The notes below the pieces were generated by a model that saw only the letters and a list, made by a program, of their open reading frames with translations, ran no database searches and was not told the DNA's origin. Positions 7,849 to 15,843 of a stretch of DNA of 64,000 nt are shown here, piece by piece (positions within the stretch are counted from its first letter, which is position 1; every line of letters begins with the position of its first letter). A program made the translations under genes and the position numbers. Origin of the DNA: Elusimicrobiaceae bacterium (lineage in GTDB: Bacteria > Elusimicrobiota > Elusimicrobia > Elusimicrobiales > Elusimicrobiaceae). The stretch lies in assembly GCA_017961585.1 (NCBI GenBank), contig JAGCWX010000020.1, forward strand, positions 62,001 to 126,000, written 5' to 3'.

Positions 7849-7890
7849 CCAGGGTCAAAAGGCCCAAATATAACCTAGGCCCAAATATAA
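7849..7890. promoter_or_regulatory. Putative operator, copy 3, with adjacent half site
   Basis: CCAGGGTCAAAAGGCCCAA (7849-7867) differs at one position from 733-751 and is centred near -42 of the protease promoter. A second GGCCCAAATATAA block (7878-7890) repeats its outer half plus flank, giving a direct repeat 17 bp apart. Confidence 0.5.
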
Positions 7891-7930
7891 TAAAAACCCC
7901 ACCCTTTAGCTTTTGCGCAAAAAGGTGGGG
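7885..7930 (-). terminator. Terminator of thrS
   Basis: CCCCACC/GGTGGGG stem (7897-7903 / 7924-7930) enclosing an inner TTTTGCGCAAAA palindrome, followed on the minus strand by a T run. Confidence 0.8.
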
Positions 7931-7949
7931 TGTACTGTGGTATAACTTT

Positions 7950-9701
7950 TTATTTGAGCAAGTTTGTTAAACTAAACGTTTTTACTTCTTCTTGCATTGC
8001 CTTAATAGCATCATCTACCGTTAAGGGCTGTGTGTTGGTACCGTCTTTTAGACGCACGGTGAGGGTACCGTTGGCGGCCTCGTTCTTGCCGATAATGGCC
8101 GTGTACGGAATGCGCTGCATGTGCGCTTCGCGGATTTTAAGCCCTAGTTTTTCCGGGCGGATATCCAGCTCGGCACGTAAGCCGGCCGCTTTCATTTTGG
8201 CGGCTACTTCGCGCGCGAACGGGATTTGATCGTCCGTAAGCGTCAAGATTTTCATCTGCACGGGAGCCAGCCACAATGGGAACCAACCGGCATAGTGCTC
8301 AATCAAAACCCCGGTAAAGCGTTCAATGCTGCCAAACATCGCGCGGTGCACCATGATAGGACGTTTGCGGCCTTCGGGCGCCACGTATTCCAAGTCAAAG
8401 CGCTCGGGCAAATTGAAGTCAAACTGAATGGTGGAAAGTTGCCACAAACGGCCAATCGCATCCATTACTTTGATGTCAATTTTCGGTCCGTAGAAGGCGG
8501 CTTCCCCTGCGTGAGTGGTATAGGGAATATTGTTTTCTTCCAGCACTTTCTTTAAAGCGCTTTCGGCACGTTCCCACTCAGCCGGATCCCCGGTGAAATG
8601 TTCGGGATGTTCGGGGTCACGCGTGGAAAGTTCCACGGCGTATTTTTCAAAGCCAAAGGTTTTGAAAATGTGCATCGCATATTCAAACGCTTGCTTAACT
8701 TCCCCCTCTACTTGCTCGGGCGTGCAGAAGATGTGAGCATCATCCTGCGTGAATCCGCGCACGCGCAACATACCGTGCAACGCACCGGACCGTTCATAAC
8801 GATACACGGTACCTAGTTCGCTAAAGCGCAAAGGCAAATCGCGGTAAGAGCGCAAGTGTGTTTTGTAAATTTCCACGTGAAAGGGGCAGTTCATCGGCTT
8901 GATTTGGTATTTTTCTTCGTCAATTTCCATGGGGTGAAACATGCTGTCGCTATAGAACCCTGCGTGGCCACTGATTTCAAACAAGTGATAACGCGCAATG
9001 TGCGGGCTGACTACCAAATCATAACCGCGCTTTAAATTTTGGTCTTTAATCCAATCTTCCAAAATTTTGCGCAACATTCCACCCTTGGGATGCATCAAAA
9101 TCAAGCCGGGGCCAATGTTGTCGTTAATGCTAAACAGGTCCAGTTCCGGGCCGAGTTTGCGGTGATCGCGCTTGGCGGCTTCTTCCTGTTGTTTGACATA
9201 GGCGTTGAGTTCGTCTTTGTTGTCAAAGCACAAACCGTAAATGCGCTGGAGCATGGGGCGTTTTTCGTCCCCGCGCCAGTACGCACCGGCAATGGTGGTA
9301 AGTTTAAAACTGTTTATTTGCCCGGTGTGTTCCACGTGCGGGCCACGGCACAAGTCGGCATAATCACCATTAGTATAAATGGAAATAGTGCCGTCTTCCA
9401 ATTCTTCTAAAAGTTCTAATTTATAGGTTTCGCCGCGTTTTTGAAAAAAGTCGCGCGCTTCGGCTTTGGAAAGCTCTTTGCGTTCAAATTTTTGGCGGGC
9501 TTTGATGATTTCTTTCATCTTAGTTTCAATGGTTTTTAAATCTTCGGGAGTGAACTGCTTGGGGCAGTCAAAATCGTAATAAAAACCATTTTCAATGGCC
9601 GGCCCGATGCCCAACTTGGTACCGGGGAATAACTGTTGCACCGCTTGCGCCATGATATGCGCGCAAGAGTGGCGCTTGGTTTGTAAGTCTTGTTTTTCCA
9701 T
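7950..9701 (-). CDS. thrS: Threonyl-tRNA synthetase without TGS domain
   Basis: 583 residues. Charges tRNA-Thr. The protein begins almost directly with the second N-terminal (editing-side) domain (KRHSCAHIMAQAVQQLFPG), so the usual 60-residue TGS domain is absent. The class II catalytic core follows: IKPMNCPFHVEIYK with the zinc ligands Cys and His, RYERSGALHGMLRVRGFTQDD (motif 2) and GSIERFTGVLIEHYAG (motif 3), then the anticodon-binding domain. The start ATG at 9701 is preceded by GTGAAACAAAC without a strong ribosome site; an in-frame start at 9758 would add 19 residues unlike a TGS domain. A leader of about 60 bases precedes the gene; I see no T-box in it. Confidence 0.92.
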   Translation of the reverse strand: MEKQDLQTKRHSCAHIMAQAVQQLFPGTKLGIGPAIENGFYYDFDCPKQFTPEDLKTIETKMKEIIKARQKFERKELSKAEARDFFQKRGETYKLELLEELEDGTISIYTNGDYADLCRGPHVEHTGQINSFKLTTIAGAYWRGDEKRPMLQRIYGLCFDNKDELNAYVKQQEEAAKRDHRKLGPELDLFSINDNIGPGLILMHPKGGMLRKILEDWIKDQNLKRGYDLVVSPHIARYHLFEISGHAGFYSDSMFHPMEIDEEKYQIKPMNCPFHVEIYKTHLRSYRDLPLRFSELGTVYRYERSGALHGMLRVRGFTQDDAHIFCTPEQVEGEVKQAFEYAMHIFKTFGFEKYAVELSTRDPEHPEHFTGDPAEWERAESALKKVLEENNIPYTTHAGEAAFYGPKIDIKVMDAIGRLWQLSTIQFDFNLPERFDLEYVAPEGRKRPIMVHRAMFGSIERFTGVLIEHYAGWFPLWLAPVQMKILTLTDDQIPFAREVAAKMKAAGLRAELDIRPEKLGLKIREAHMQRIPYTAIIGKNEAANGTLTVRLKDGTNTQPLTVDDAIKAMQEEVKTFSLTNLLK

Positions 9702-9763
9702 GTTTGTTTCACGCTGGGCTGTCAGCCACGATGACCGAGCCAACACAACGTGCCTCATTTTAA

Positions 9764-9780
9764 GATATAATAATTATATC
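9764..9780. promoter_or_regulatory. Divergent -10 palindrome between thrS and the sulfatase gene
   Basis: GATATAATAATTATATC contains TATAAT on both strands (plus 9766-9771, minus 9778-9773), so one element may serve both genes. No convincing -35 boxes. Confidence 0.45.
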
Positions 9781-9801
9781 ATTTAATAACCGAGCCAGAA
9801 T

Positions 9802-11541
9802 ATGCACTTTTTGCGTAATGTAATTTGGAAACCGTTTCAACACGACTGGAAATTGCTAACCATTTTATCCCTTCCCGCGGTGGCGGTGGGCATTTATGGG
9901 TTGAACCAATTGGGGGTATTAAACCTGGGTGTAGCCATTCCGGCCGAAATCATCAAATTTGTGTGCGAGTTTTTATTCCTGGGGATTTTGCTTTCCCTCT
10001 GCCAAATTTTGGGACTTAAAAACAAATGGTTCCTGGGGATATGCACCTTCCTATATTATTTAACCGTAATTGCGGACTTTGTGCTGCTGATGTACTTTAA
10101 GGAACGCTTTGGTGCCAAATATTTGGAAACCTTGCAAGGCGGCGACTATGCCTTTTTGACCGATTGGCGCGTGGCGGGTTTTTTGACATTGGTGGCCGTG
10201 TTTGCCATTGTAACCGTGCGCAGATTTTTAACTAAATCCTCTCGCGCTCATGCGTTGCACCGCTTGGCTGTATGCACGGTAGGAACGCTGCTGTTGTTCT
10301 TAATCAACCCCTTGTGGTTGTTGCCGGCCCCGGCCGATTTTTACAGCGTGTATATGACGCCCCCCGCCCCGGTTTATACGGTGCGTGCGGTGCTTACTCC
10401 GCCGCCGGCTGCGCGTATTTCCCCCATCGTACCGGCGGACGTGCAGGACTTGGCCGCGCGCTACAACGTGTTTTCCGCCAAGCAAACGCCCGTGGGCAAA
10501 AATTATATGCGCGTGATTTTGATTGCGTCGGAATCACTCTCCAATAAATATTTGCACCACTTTAATCCCAACATTCCGCCACAAGCCAGCGCCCCGCTGG
10601 ACCGGCTCTACGAAAATAATCCGTCCGCGTCGCTCAAACACGTATCGCTTTCTACGCTTTATGGACTATCGGTTATTTTTACGTCGCACCCGTTTGTGCG
10701 ACTAACGTATGAAAACAATTATCCTTTTTCGGTAGTCAAAGAACTCAAAAAGAACGGGTTTCACACGGCGTTTTTGCGCGGTGCCAACGAAACTTATATG
10801 AACGAACACTTGATTTTTAAGCAAGCCGGGTTTGACGAAGTAATCGGCGCGACGTACTTCCAAACGCGGCCGGAATATGCCAAGTATGTCAGCTGGTGGG
10901 GTTTATTGGACCGCAAACTTTTTGACTATGCGCTAGAATATTTGCACGTGCACCGCAACGAGCCCACCTTTATTACATTGCTGACGGTGGATTCCCACTC
11001 CCCCCTGGGACGTTTGGATTATTTGGGCGAAACCTACCGCGAAATTAACGAACGCTTTTATGACGTCCCCACCCTGCCGCGCGCGTTTGCACGCTTTGGG
11101 CAGGACGTGGAACGCTTTTTGGGCGGGCTGAGCCGGCTAGGGCTTTTTGATGACGATACTCTCATTTTGATTATGCCTGATCATCCGGCCTATGCCAACG
11201 CGCCCACCAACGCGCTTTTTGAGCCCTTTCAACCGCAGTACGATAATTTGCCCTTTATCATTTTGACTAAAGACAAAATTACCGCCCCGGTGGACCGCAG
11301 TGCAATGCTTTCTCAGTTAGACATTGCCCCCACCCTATTGGATTTGCTCAATATGGACATGCCGCAAGGAATGTTCGGCCACAGTATTTTTGATACCCGC
11401 GTGCGCCGCAGCGTGTTTGATATTAAAGAAGACTACGCCGTGGTAACCACCAACGAACAAACCCGCGTAGTGCCGTTTAATTCCACCCATTGGAAAGACA
11501 AGCAGCTCCTAGACCTGATGAGCACGTTTGTTACCCAATAA
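9802..11541 (+). CDS. LTA synthase-like membrane sulfatase / phosphoglycerol transferase
   Basis: 579 residues. About five hydrophobic segments occupy residues 20-170; an extracytoplasmic alkaline-phosphatase-fold domain follows. Visible metal-site blocks are LIASESLSNK, TVDSHSP and LIMPDHPAY; the nucleophile is probably a Thr/Ser in SLSTLYGLS. Such enzymes transfer phosphoglycerol or phosphoethanolamine groups to envelope glycans or lipids. In a diderm an osmoregulated glucan (MdoB/OpgB type) or LPS acceptor is more likely than true lipoteichoic acid. The ribosome binding site is weak (GAGCCAG). No pathway neighbours support a specific acceptor. Confidence 0.8.
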   Translation: MHFLRNVIWKPFQHDWKLLTILSLPAVAVGIYGLNQLGVLNLGVAIPAEIIKFVCEFLFLGILLSLCQILGLKNKWFLGICTFLYYLTVIADFVLLMYFKERFGAKYLETLQGGDYAFLTDWRVAGFLTLVAVFAIVTVRRFLTKSSRAHALHRLAVCTVGTLLLFLINPLWLLPAPADFYSVYMTPPAPVYTVRAVLTPPPAARISPIVPADVQDLAARYNVFSAKQTPVGKNYMRVILIASESLSNKYLHHFNPNIPPQASAPLDRLYENNPSASLKHVSLSTLYGLSVIFTSHPFVRLTYENNYPFSVVKELKKNGFHTAFLRGANETYMNEHLIFKQAGFDEVIGATYFQTRPEYAKYVSWWGLLDRKLFDYALEYLHVHRNEPTFITLLTVDSHSPLGRLDYLGETYREINERFYDVPTLPRAFARFGQDVERFLGGLSRLGLFDDDTLILIMPDHPAYANAPTNALFEPFQPQYDNLPFIILTKDKITAPVDRSAMLSQLDIAPTLLDLLNMDMPQGMFGHSIFDTRVRRSVFDIKEDYAVVTTNEQTRVVPFNSTHWKDKQLLDLMSTFVTQ

Positions 11542-11580
11542 AGTGCCCTTTACGCACGCACTCCCCCCGCCGTCAAAATA

Positions 11581-11589
11581 TGCTACAAT
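11581..11589 (+). promoter_or_regulatory. Extended -10 promoter of yajC-secDF
   Basis: TGC-TACAAT with no obvious -35 box, about 37 bp before the yajC start. Confidence 0.55.
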
Positions 11590-11625
11590 AATAAGGTATT
11601 TAAATATATCTTAGGAGGATGTTTC

Positions 11626-11937
11626 ATGCAAACAGCTGCACAAGGGAGTTCCACCTTCTTTTGGTTCCTGCTTTTTGCTTTTGCGTTTATTATGATTTTT
11701 TTACCGGCGCGCAGCCAGAAAAAACGCGAGCAAGAACTGAAAACCAAAGTGGATGCCCTGCAAAAAGGCGACCAAGTTATTTTGGCCAGCGGTATCATTG
11801 GCACCGTGGTCGGTTTTAAAGATGAGGCCTTAGAAGTAAAAGTGTCCGAGAACGTAAAACTGACCGTGCTCAAAACAGCCGTGGCCGGATTTTTAAATGA
11901 CCGCACCGCAATTGCGGCCCAAGGAGGATCTAAATAA
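11626..11937 (+). CDS. yajC: Preprotein translocase accessory subunit YajC
   Basis: 103 residues: one transmembrane helix (FFWFLLFAFAFIMIFLPARSQKK, residues 10-30) followed by the YajC cytoplasmic domain with KGDQVILASGIIGTVVGF. It joins SecDF in the holotranslocon. AGGAGG precedes the ATG, and its stop codon overlaps the secD start, so translation is coupled. Confidence 0.95.
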   Translation: MQTAAQGSSTFFWFLLFAFAFIMIFLPARSQKKREQELKTKVDALQKGDQVILASGIIGTVVGFKDEALEVKVSENVKLTVLKTAVAGFLNDRTAIAAQGGSK

Positions 11938-13352
11938 TGTCAAACAAATTAGCCGTAAAATGGGGACTGATTATTGCCATTTTACTAGGGGCAGTCTATT
12001 TGATTTACCCCAACTACAAGTGGTATTCTAAACCGCTCGCCGAGCGCGAAAAATTAGATACCCTGGGCGAACGCCCCAAACGCATGCTCAACCTAGGGCT
12101 GGATTTGCGCGGCGGTTCAAGCTTACTTTTGGAATTAGACGTATCTAAATTACAATCCAACGAACCGTTGCACGAAGCCATGCAACGCGCGATTGAAATT
12201 ATCCGCAACCGTATTGACCAATACGGCGTGGCGGAAACCTCTATCACCAAACAAGGCGATAAATGGATTATGGTGCAGCTGCCCGGTGTTTCCAACCCGC
12301 AACGTGCCGAAGAACTCATCGGCAAAACAGCTATGTTGGAATTCCACATCGTCAAAACTGATCAATCCATTGCGCAAGCCGCTTTCTCTAAATTAGAAGA
12401 TACGGCCAATCCGTTTGACGACGATGGAAACTTGGCCCCTGAAATTGCCGCGTTGGTACCGGAAGGTTACCAAATTATGCGCAGCAAAGAAGGCAGCCCC
12501 GTGCTGGTGGATGCCGTAGCCGAAGTAACCGGTGCCGATTTGGAAGATGCCCGCGTAGTAATGATGGACGAAAACGGCTACCCGGCTGTTACCTTCCGCT
12601 TTAATACTGAAGGCGCCCAAAAATTTGGCAAATTAACCGGTAGCAATTTGCAAAAGCAACTCGCTATTGTGCTGGATAACACGGTGCAATCCGCCCCGGT
12701 TATCCAATCGCGTATTTCGCGCGAAGGACGCATTACCGGTCATTTCACCCCCGAAGAAGCCCGCAGCTTGGCTATCGTCTTAAAAGCCGGTGCCTTGCCC
12801 GCCCCGGTGCATGTAATTGAAAAGAAGACCATCGGGCCGACCTTGGGTGAAGACTCCATTAAATCGGGTCTATCTGCTTCCGGCATTGCCTTGCTGCTGA
12901 TTTTAGTGTTTATGGCTATCTACTACAAAGCCGCCGGTTTCATTGCGGATATTGCCTTGTTGCTCAACTTCGTGCTTACCGTGGCGATTATGAGCTATTT
13001 TTCGGCTACACTTACGTTGCCCGGTATCGCGGGTATGATTTTGTCCTTGGCTATGGCTATTGACGCCAACGTACTGATCATTGAACGTATGCGCGAAGAA
13101 AAACGTGCCGGCAGACCTGTGTATGAAATCATTAACTTGGGTTATGACAAAGCATGGAGTGCTATTTTTGACTCCAACATCACCACCATCATCGTGGGTG
13201 CGTGTCTGCTGCAATTTGGCACAGGGCCTGTAAAGGGCTTTGCAGTAACCCTAATCATCGGGTTGCTGGTAAGCTTGTTCACCGCCGTGTTTGTCACGCG
13301 CGCCATCTACGAGCTTATTTTAACTTCTAACACCAAGGAGATCAGCTTATGA
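11937..13352 (+). CDS. secD: Protein translocase subunit SecD
   Basis: 471 residues. An N-terminal helix, then LGLDLRGGSSLLLELD, the large periplasmic P1 region, and a C-terminal block of five helices containing AMAIDANVLIIERMREE, the conserved SecD motif. Works with SecF using the proton gradient to pull exported proteins through SecYEG. Starts on the last base of the yajC stop and overlaps secF by four bases (ATGA). Shorter than E. coli SecD, as is common outside Proteobacteria. Confidence 0.95.
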   Translation: MSNKLAVKWGLIIAILLGAVYLIYPNYKWYSKPLAEREKLDTLGERPKRMLNLGLDLRGGSSLLLELDVSKLQSNEPLHEAMQRAIEIIRNRIDQYGVAETSITKQGDKWIMVQLPGVSNPQRAEELIGKTAMLEFHIVKTDQSIAQAAFSKLEDTANPFDDDGNLAPEIAALVPEGYQIMRSKEGSPVLVDAVAEVTGADLEDARVVMMDENGYPAVTFRFNTEGAQKFGKLTGSNLQKQLAIVLDNTVQSAPVIQSRISREGRITGHFTPEEARSLAIVLKAGALPAPVHVIEKKTIGPTLGEDSIKSGLSASGIALLLILVFMAIYYKAAGFIADIALLLNFVLTVAIMSYFSATLTLPGIAGMILSLAMAIDANVLIIERMREEKRAGRPVYEIINLGYDKAWSAIFDSNITTIIVGACLLQFGTGPVKGFAVTLIIGLLVSLFTAVFVTRAIYELILTSNTKEISL

Positions 13353-14362
13353 TCAGTTTACTTCCTAAAACACACATTGATTTCCTTAAATACAGAAAAG
13401 TATATTTTGCGCTTTTTGCCCTACTCCTTGTGGTAGGCGCAGTTTGCTTTTTCACCAAAGGACTCAACCTGGGGATTGACTTTACCGGCGGCACCATGGT
13501 GCAGGTACAATTTCACTCCCCGGTAGATATGGCCAAAATCCGCGAGGCATTAAATGCCACGGGAACCACATCCGAACTGCAATCGTTTGGCGATAATTCT
13601 TATGCCATCAGCGAGAAAAGCACCTCTGACCAAGTAGGCGTTGTGCAACAGCGCATTACCCACGCGTTAGATAGCTTAAACGTACCCTACACAGTATTGC
13701 AAACAAACTCCGTAGGGCCGGCAGTCGGTTCGGACATGACCGAACGTGCGGGATGGTCTATTGTGTTGTCCATGGTGTTTATCATCATCTACGTGGCGTT
13801 CCGCTTTAGCAACATTACGTGGGGTATTTCGGGCGTAGTAGCTCTATTCCACGATTTGTTCCTCATGGCGGTAGCGTTTAGCATCACGCAACGTGAAATT
13901 GACTTGGTAGTCGTAGCAGCGTTCCTGACGGTAGCTGGGTTCTCCATTAACGATACCATCGTTATTTTTGACCGTATGCGCGAAAACGCACGCCTCCACC
14001 CCAAAATCAGCTTTGGGGAACTGATCAACCTCTCCATCAACGAGACGCTTTCCCGTACCATTATCACCACGCTCACGGTATTGTTTGCCTTGGTGATTTT
14101 GTACTTCTTCGGCGGGGAGGTAATTAACTCCTTTGCGTTTGCCATGCTGATTGGTTGTATCTCGGGTGTGTACAGCACCATCGCACTGACCACTCCGTTG
14201 GTCTACACGTGGAGCCACGGCATCTATCATGACGGTAGCGAAAAGCAAGCCGAGCACCCCTCCGGCAACCAGGCCGAACAATCGGTAGCGGCCTATCACG
14301 CGGCCAAACGGATGATCCGCAATTCAGACGGAAATCGCCGCAAACACCGCAAACACAGATAG
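13349..14362 (+). CDS. secF: Protein translocase subunit SecF
   Basis: 337 residues with the SecF signature LNLGIDFTGGTMVQVQF after the first helix and GFSINDTIVIFDRMREN in the membrane block. Six helices are visible. The C-terminus is a polar, basic, His-rich tail (about 40 residues, ending RRKHRKHR), longer than usual. Third gene of yajC-secD-secF, followed by a hairpin. Confidence 0.95.
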   Translation: MISLLPKTHIDFLKYRKVYFALFALLLVVGAVCFFTKGLNLGIDFTGGTMVQVQFHSPVDMAKIREALNATGTTSELQSFGDNSYAISEKSTSDQVGVVQQRITHALDSLNVPYTVLQTNSVGPAVGSDMTERAGWSIVLSMVFIIIYVAFRFSNITWGISGVVALFHDLFLMAVAFSITQREIDLVVVAAFLTVAGFSINDTIVIFDRMRENARLHPKISFGELINLSINETLSRTIITTLTVLFALVILYFFGGEVINSFAFAMLIGCISGVYSTIALTTPLVYTWSHGIYHDGSEKQAEHPSGNQAEQSVAAYHAAKRMIRNSDGNRRKHRKHR

Positions 14363-14370
14363 TTTATGAT

Positions 14371-14396
14371 ACGGAGCCCCAACCTTGGGGCTCCGT
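14371..14396. terminator. Hairpin after secF
   Basis: Perfect 12-bp stem with a 2-base loop (14371-14382 / 14385-14396), followed only by TAAACAATTTAT, so termination may be partial. Confidence 0.6.
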
Positions 14397-14452
14397 TAAA
14401 CAATTTATAAAGGGGGCTCACGGGCCCGGTTTACAAGTTGTTTAACACGGAT

Positions 14453-15088
14453 ATGCGCAAAATAAAACGTTTTAAAATTACCTCTCGCTCACGCGAAATT
14501 TTAAACCGCTTAATGCGGGAATTGCCGCTCCTGCGCCGGGCCGGCTTTCAAAGCCAGCCGGAAGTATCCGCCTTTATTACCGAGATTTTTAAACTGATTG
14601 ACCCCGGTGTTGTGTATGAGTTCAACCAAGACGCACACTGGGAATTAGACGATAAAAGCATCATTCATAAAGAGATGTTTTCGGCCTGCGCGGTAACGCT
14701 GGGGAACCAATTAACCCCCTATTTGGAGCAACTTCCTAACGACGACAAGCGCACCGCCGCCATTACCGTCATTTTGGAATTTTTAAAAACCGCCACCAAC
14801 TTTGTGTGCGATTTAATTAAAGAACAGGCCGCCAAAGAAGAGTGCGAAACGCTGGACTTGCAGTTTGTCTATTTACCCCCCTTTGGGGCGGCGGGTGCGC
14901 CCAAAATGTTGCGCGAAGCCCAACGTTTGGACAAAGCCCTTGCAGACAAGGCCCTGCCGGTAATTTTACCCCACTTGAAGGCGGAAAAAATTGATGTCTC
15001 TTTAACGCAGGATGGGAGCTTGCTCCCCCCCTACACAGCTGTATTTTTTATACCTTGGCAAAAAGCCAAAAGGAAAGGAAAACGCTAA
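14453..15088 (+). CDS. Conserved-looking cytoplasmic protein of unknown function
   Basis: 211 residues from the ATG at 14453; a TTG at 14438 in the same frame is another possible start, and neither has a good ribosome binding site. The protein is soluble and alpha-helical in appearance, very basic at both ends (MRKIKRFKITSRSREI... and PWQKAKRKGKR). No motif I know is present. Its stop overlaps the start of the DUF374 acyltransferase gene (TAATG), so the two are translationally coupled and may act in one envelope-lipid step; this is inference from position. Confidence 0.65.
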   Translation: MRKIKRFKITSRSREILNRLMRELPLLRRAGFQSQPEVSAFITEIFKLIDPGVVYEFNQDAHWELDDKSIIHKEMFSACAVTLGNQLTPYLEQLPNDDKRTAAITVILEFLKTATNFVCDLIKEQAAKEECETLDLQFVYLPPFGAAGAPKMLREAQRLDKALADKALPVILPHLKAEKIDVSLTQDGSLLPPYTAVFFIPWQKAKRKGKR

Positions 15089-15774
15089 TGCATCCCGAAG
15101 AGAAAAAACAACCTTTTTCACTCAAACATACCGTCGTTTCCACGTTGGCGTGGTGGTACTCCGTATTTTTGGGGTGGACCACCCGCGTCTATTGGTTTAA
15201 GACCGACGAGGCCATTGAACTGGAAAAAAGCGGTAAAGGCATTATTTATGCCGCGTGGCACAACCAGCAGCTGTTCTTGCTTTACCCTTACCGGGGGCAA
15301 AAAATTGCTGCGCTTATTAGCCAATCTTCCGACGGGGAATACATTGCGCGCGTGCTGCCGCACTTTGGGATGTTGGCCGTGCGCGGTTCTACCACCCGCG
15401 GTGGCGCACGAGCCCTTATTAAACTGATGCAAGCCGCCCGCGCCGGATACCGCCTGATGATTACGCCCGACGGCCCGCGCGGACCGATTTACCAGGTGCA
15501 ACCCGGGATTTTATTTTTGGCTCAAAAATTGGGCTGGCCGATTGTGCCGGGCGGTATTTCCCTTTCGCACAAATTTAAGGCGGGCTCGTGGGATAAAATG
15601 CGGATCCCGTTGCCGTTTGGCAAGGCCGTTTTCCAATACGGCAAAGCCATTTGGGTCAAGGATGAAGCCGACATTCCGCGCGCCAAAGAAGAACTGCAAG
15701 CCGAGCTCAACCGTTGCAGCGAAGCGAGCGAGATGTTTTGCAACAAAGTCCATTTTGATAGCACCAAAGGATAA
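15088..15774 (+). CDS. DUF374 lysophospholipid acyltransferase-like protein
   Basis: 228 residues with the DUF374 pattern: IIYAAWHNQQLFLL, SQSSDGEYIARVL, VRGSTTRGGARALI and MITPDGPRGP. The family belongs to the LPLAT superfamily and is often found near Kdo or lipid A genes; an acyl transfer to lipid A or another envelope lipid is likely but unproven. The ATG at 15088, with AAGGAAAGG upstream, overlaps the preceding stop. An in-frame start at 15055 lies inside the upstream gene and was rejected. Confidence 0.85.
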   Translation: MHPEEKKQPFSLKHTVVSTLAWWYSVFLGWTTRVYWFKTDEAIELEKSGKGIIYAAWHNQQLFLLYPYRGQKIAALISQSSDGEYIARVLPHFGMLAVRGSTTRGGARALIKLMQAARAGYRLMITPDGPRGPIYQVQPGILFLAQKLGWPIVPGGISLSHKFKAGSWDKMRIPLPFGKAVFQYGKAIWVKDEADIPRAKEELQAELNRCSEASEMFCNKVHFDSTKG

Positions 15775-15793
15775 ATTTCTCTTTCCTTCACAA

Positions 15794-15830
15794 AAAACAG
15801 CCCAGTTTATAACTGGGCTGTTTTATTTTT
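15794..15830. terminator. Bidirectional terminator between DUF374 gene and lon
   Basis: 14-bp stem (15794-15807 / 15811-15824) with a TAT loop, A-run before and T-run after. Confidence 0.85.
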
Positions 15831-15843
15831 GTACGTTTATAAA

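Noticed and set aside
9702-9765. T-box or other riboswitch in the thrS leader
   Set aside because: About 60 bases are too short for a T-box and no T-box sequence or terminator is visible.
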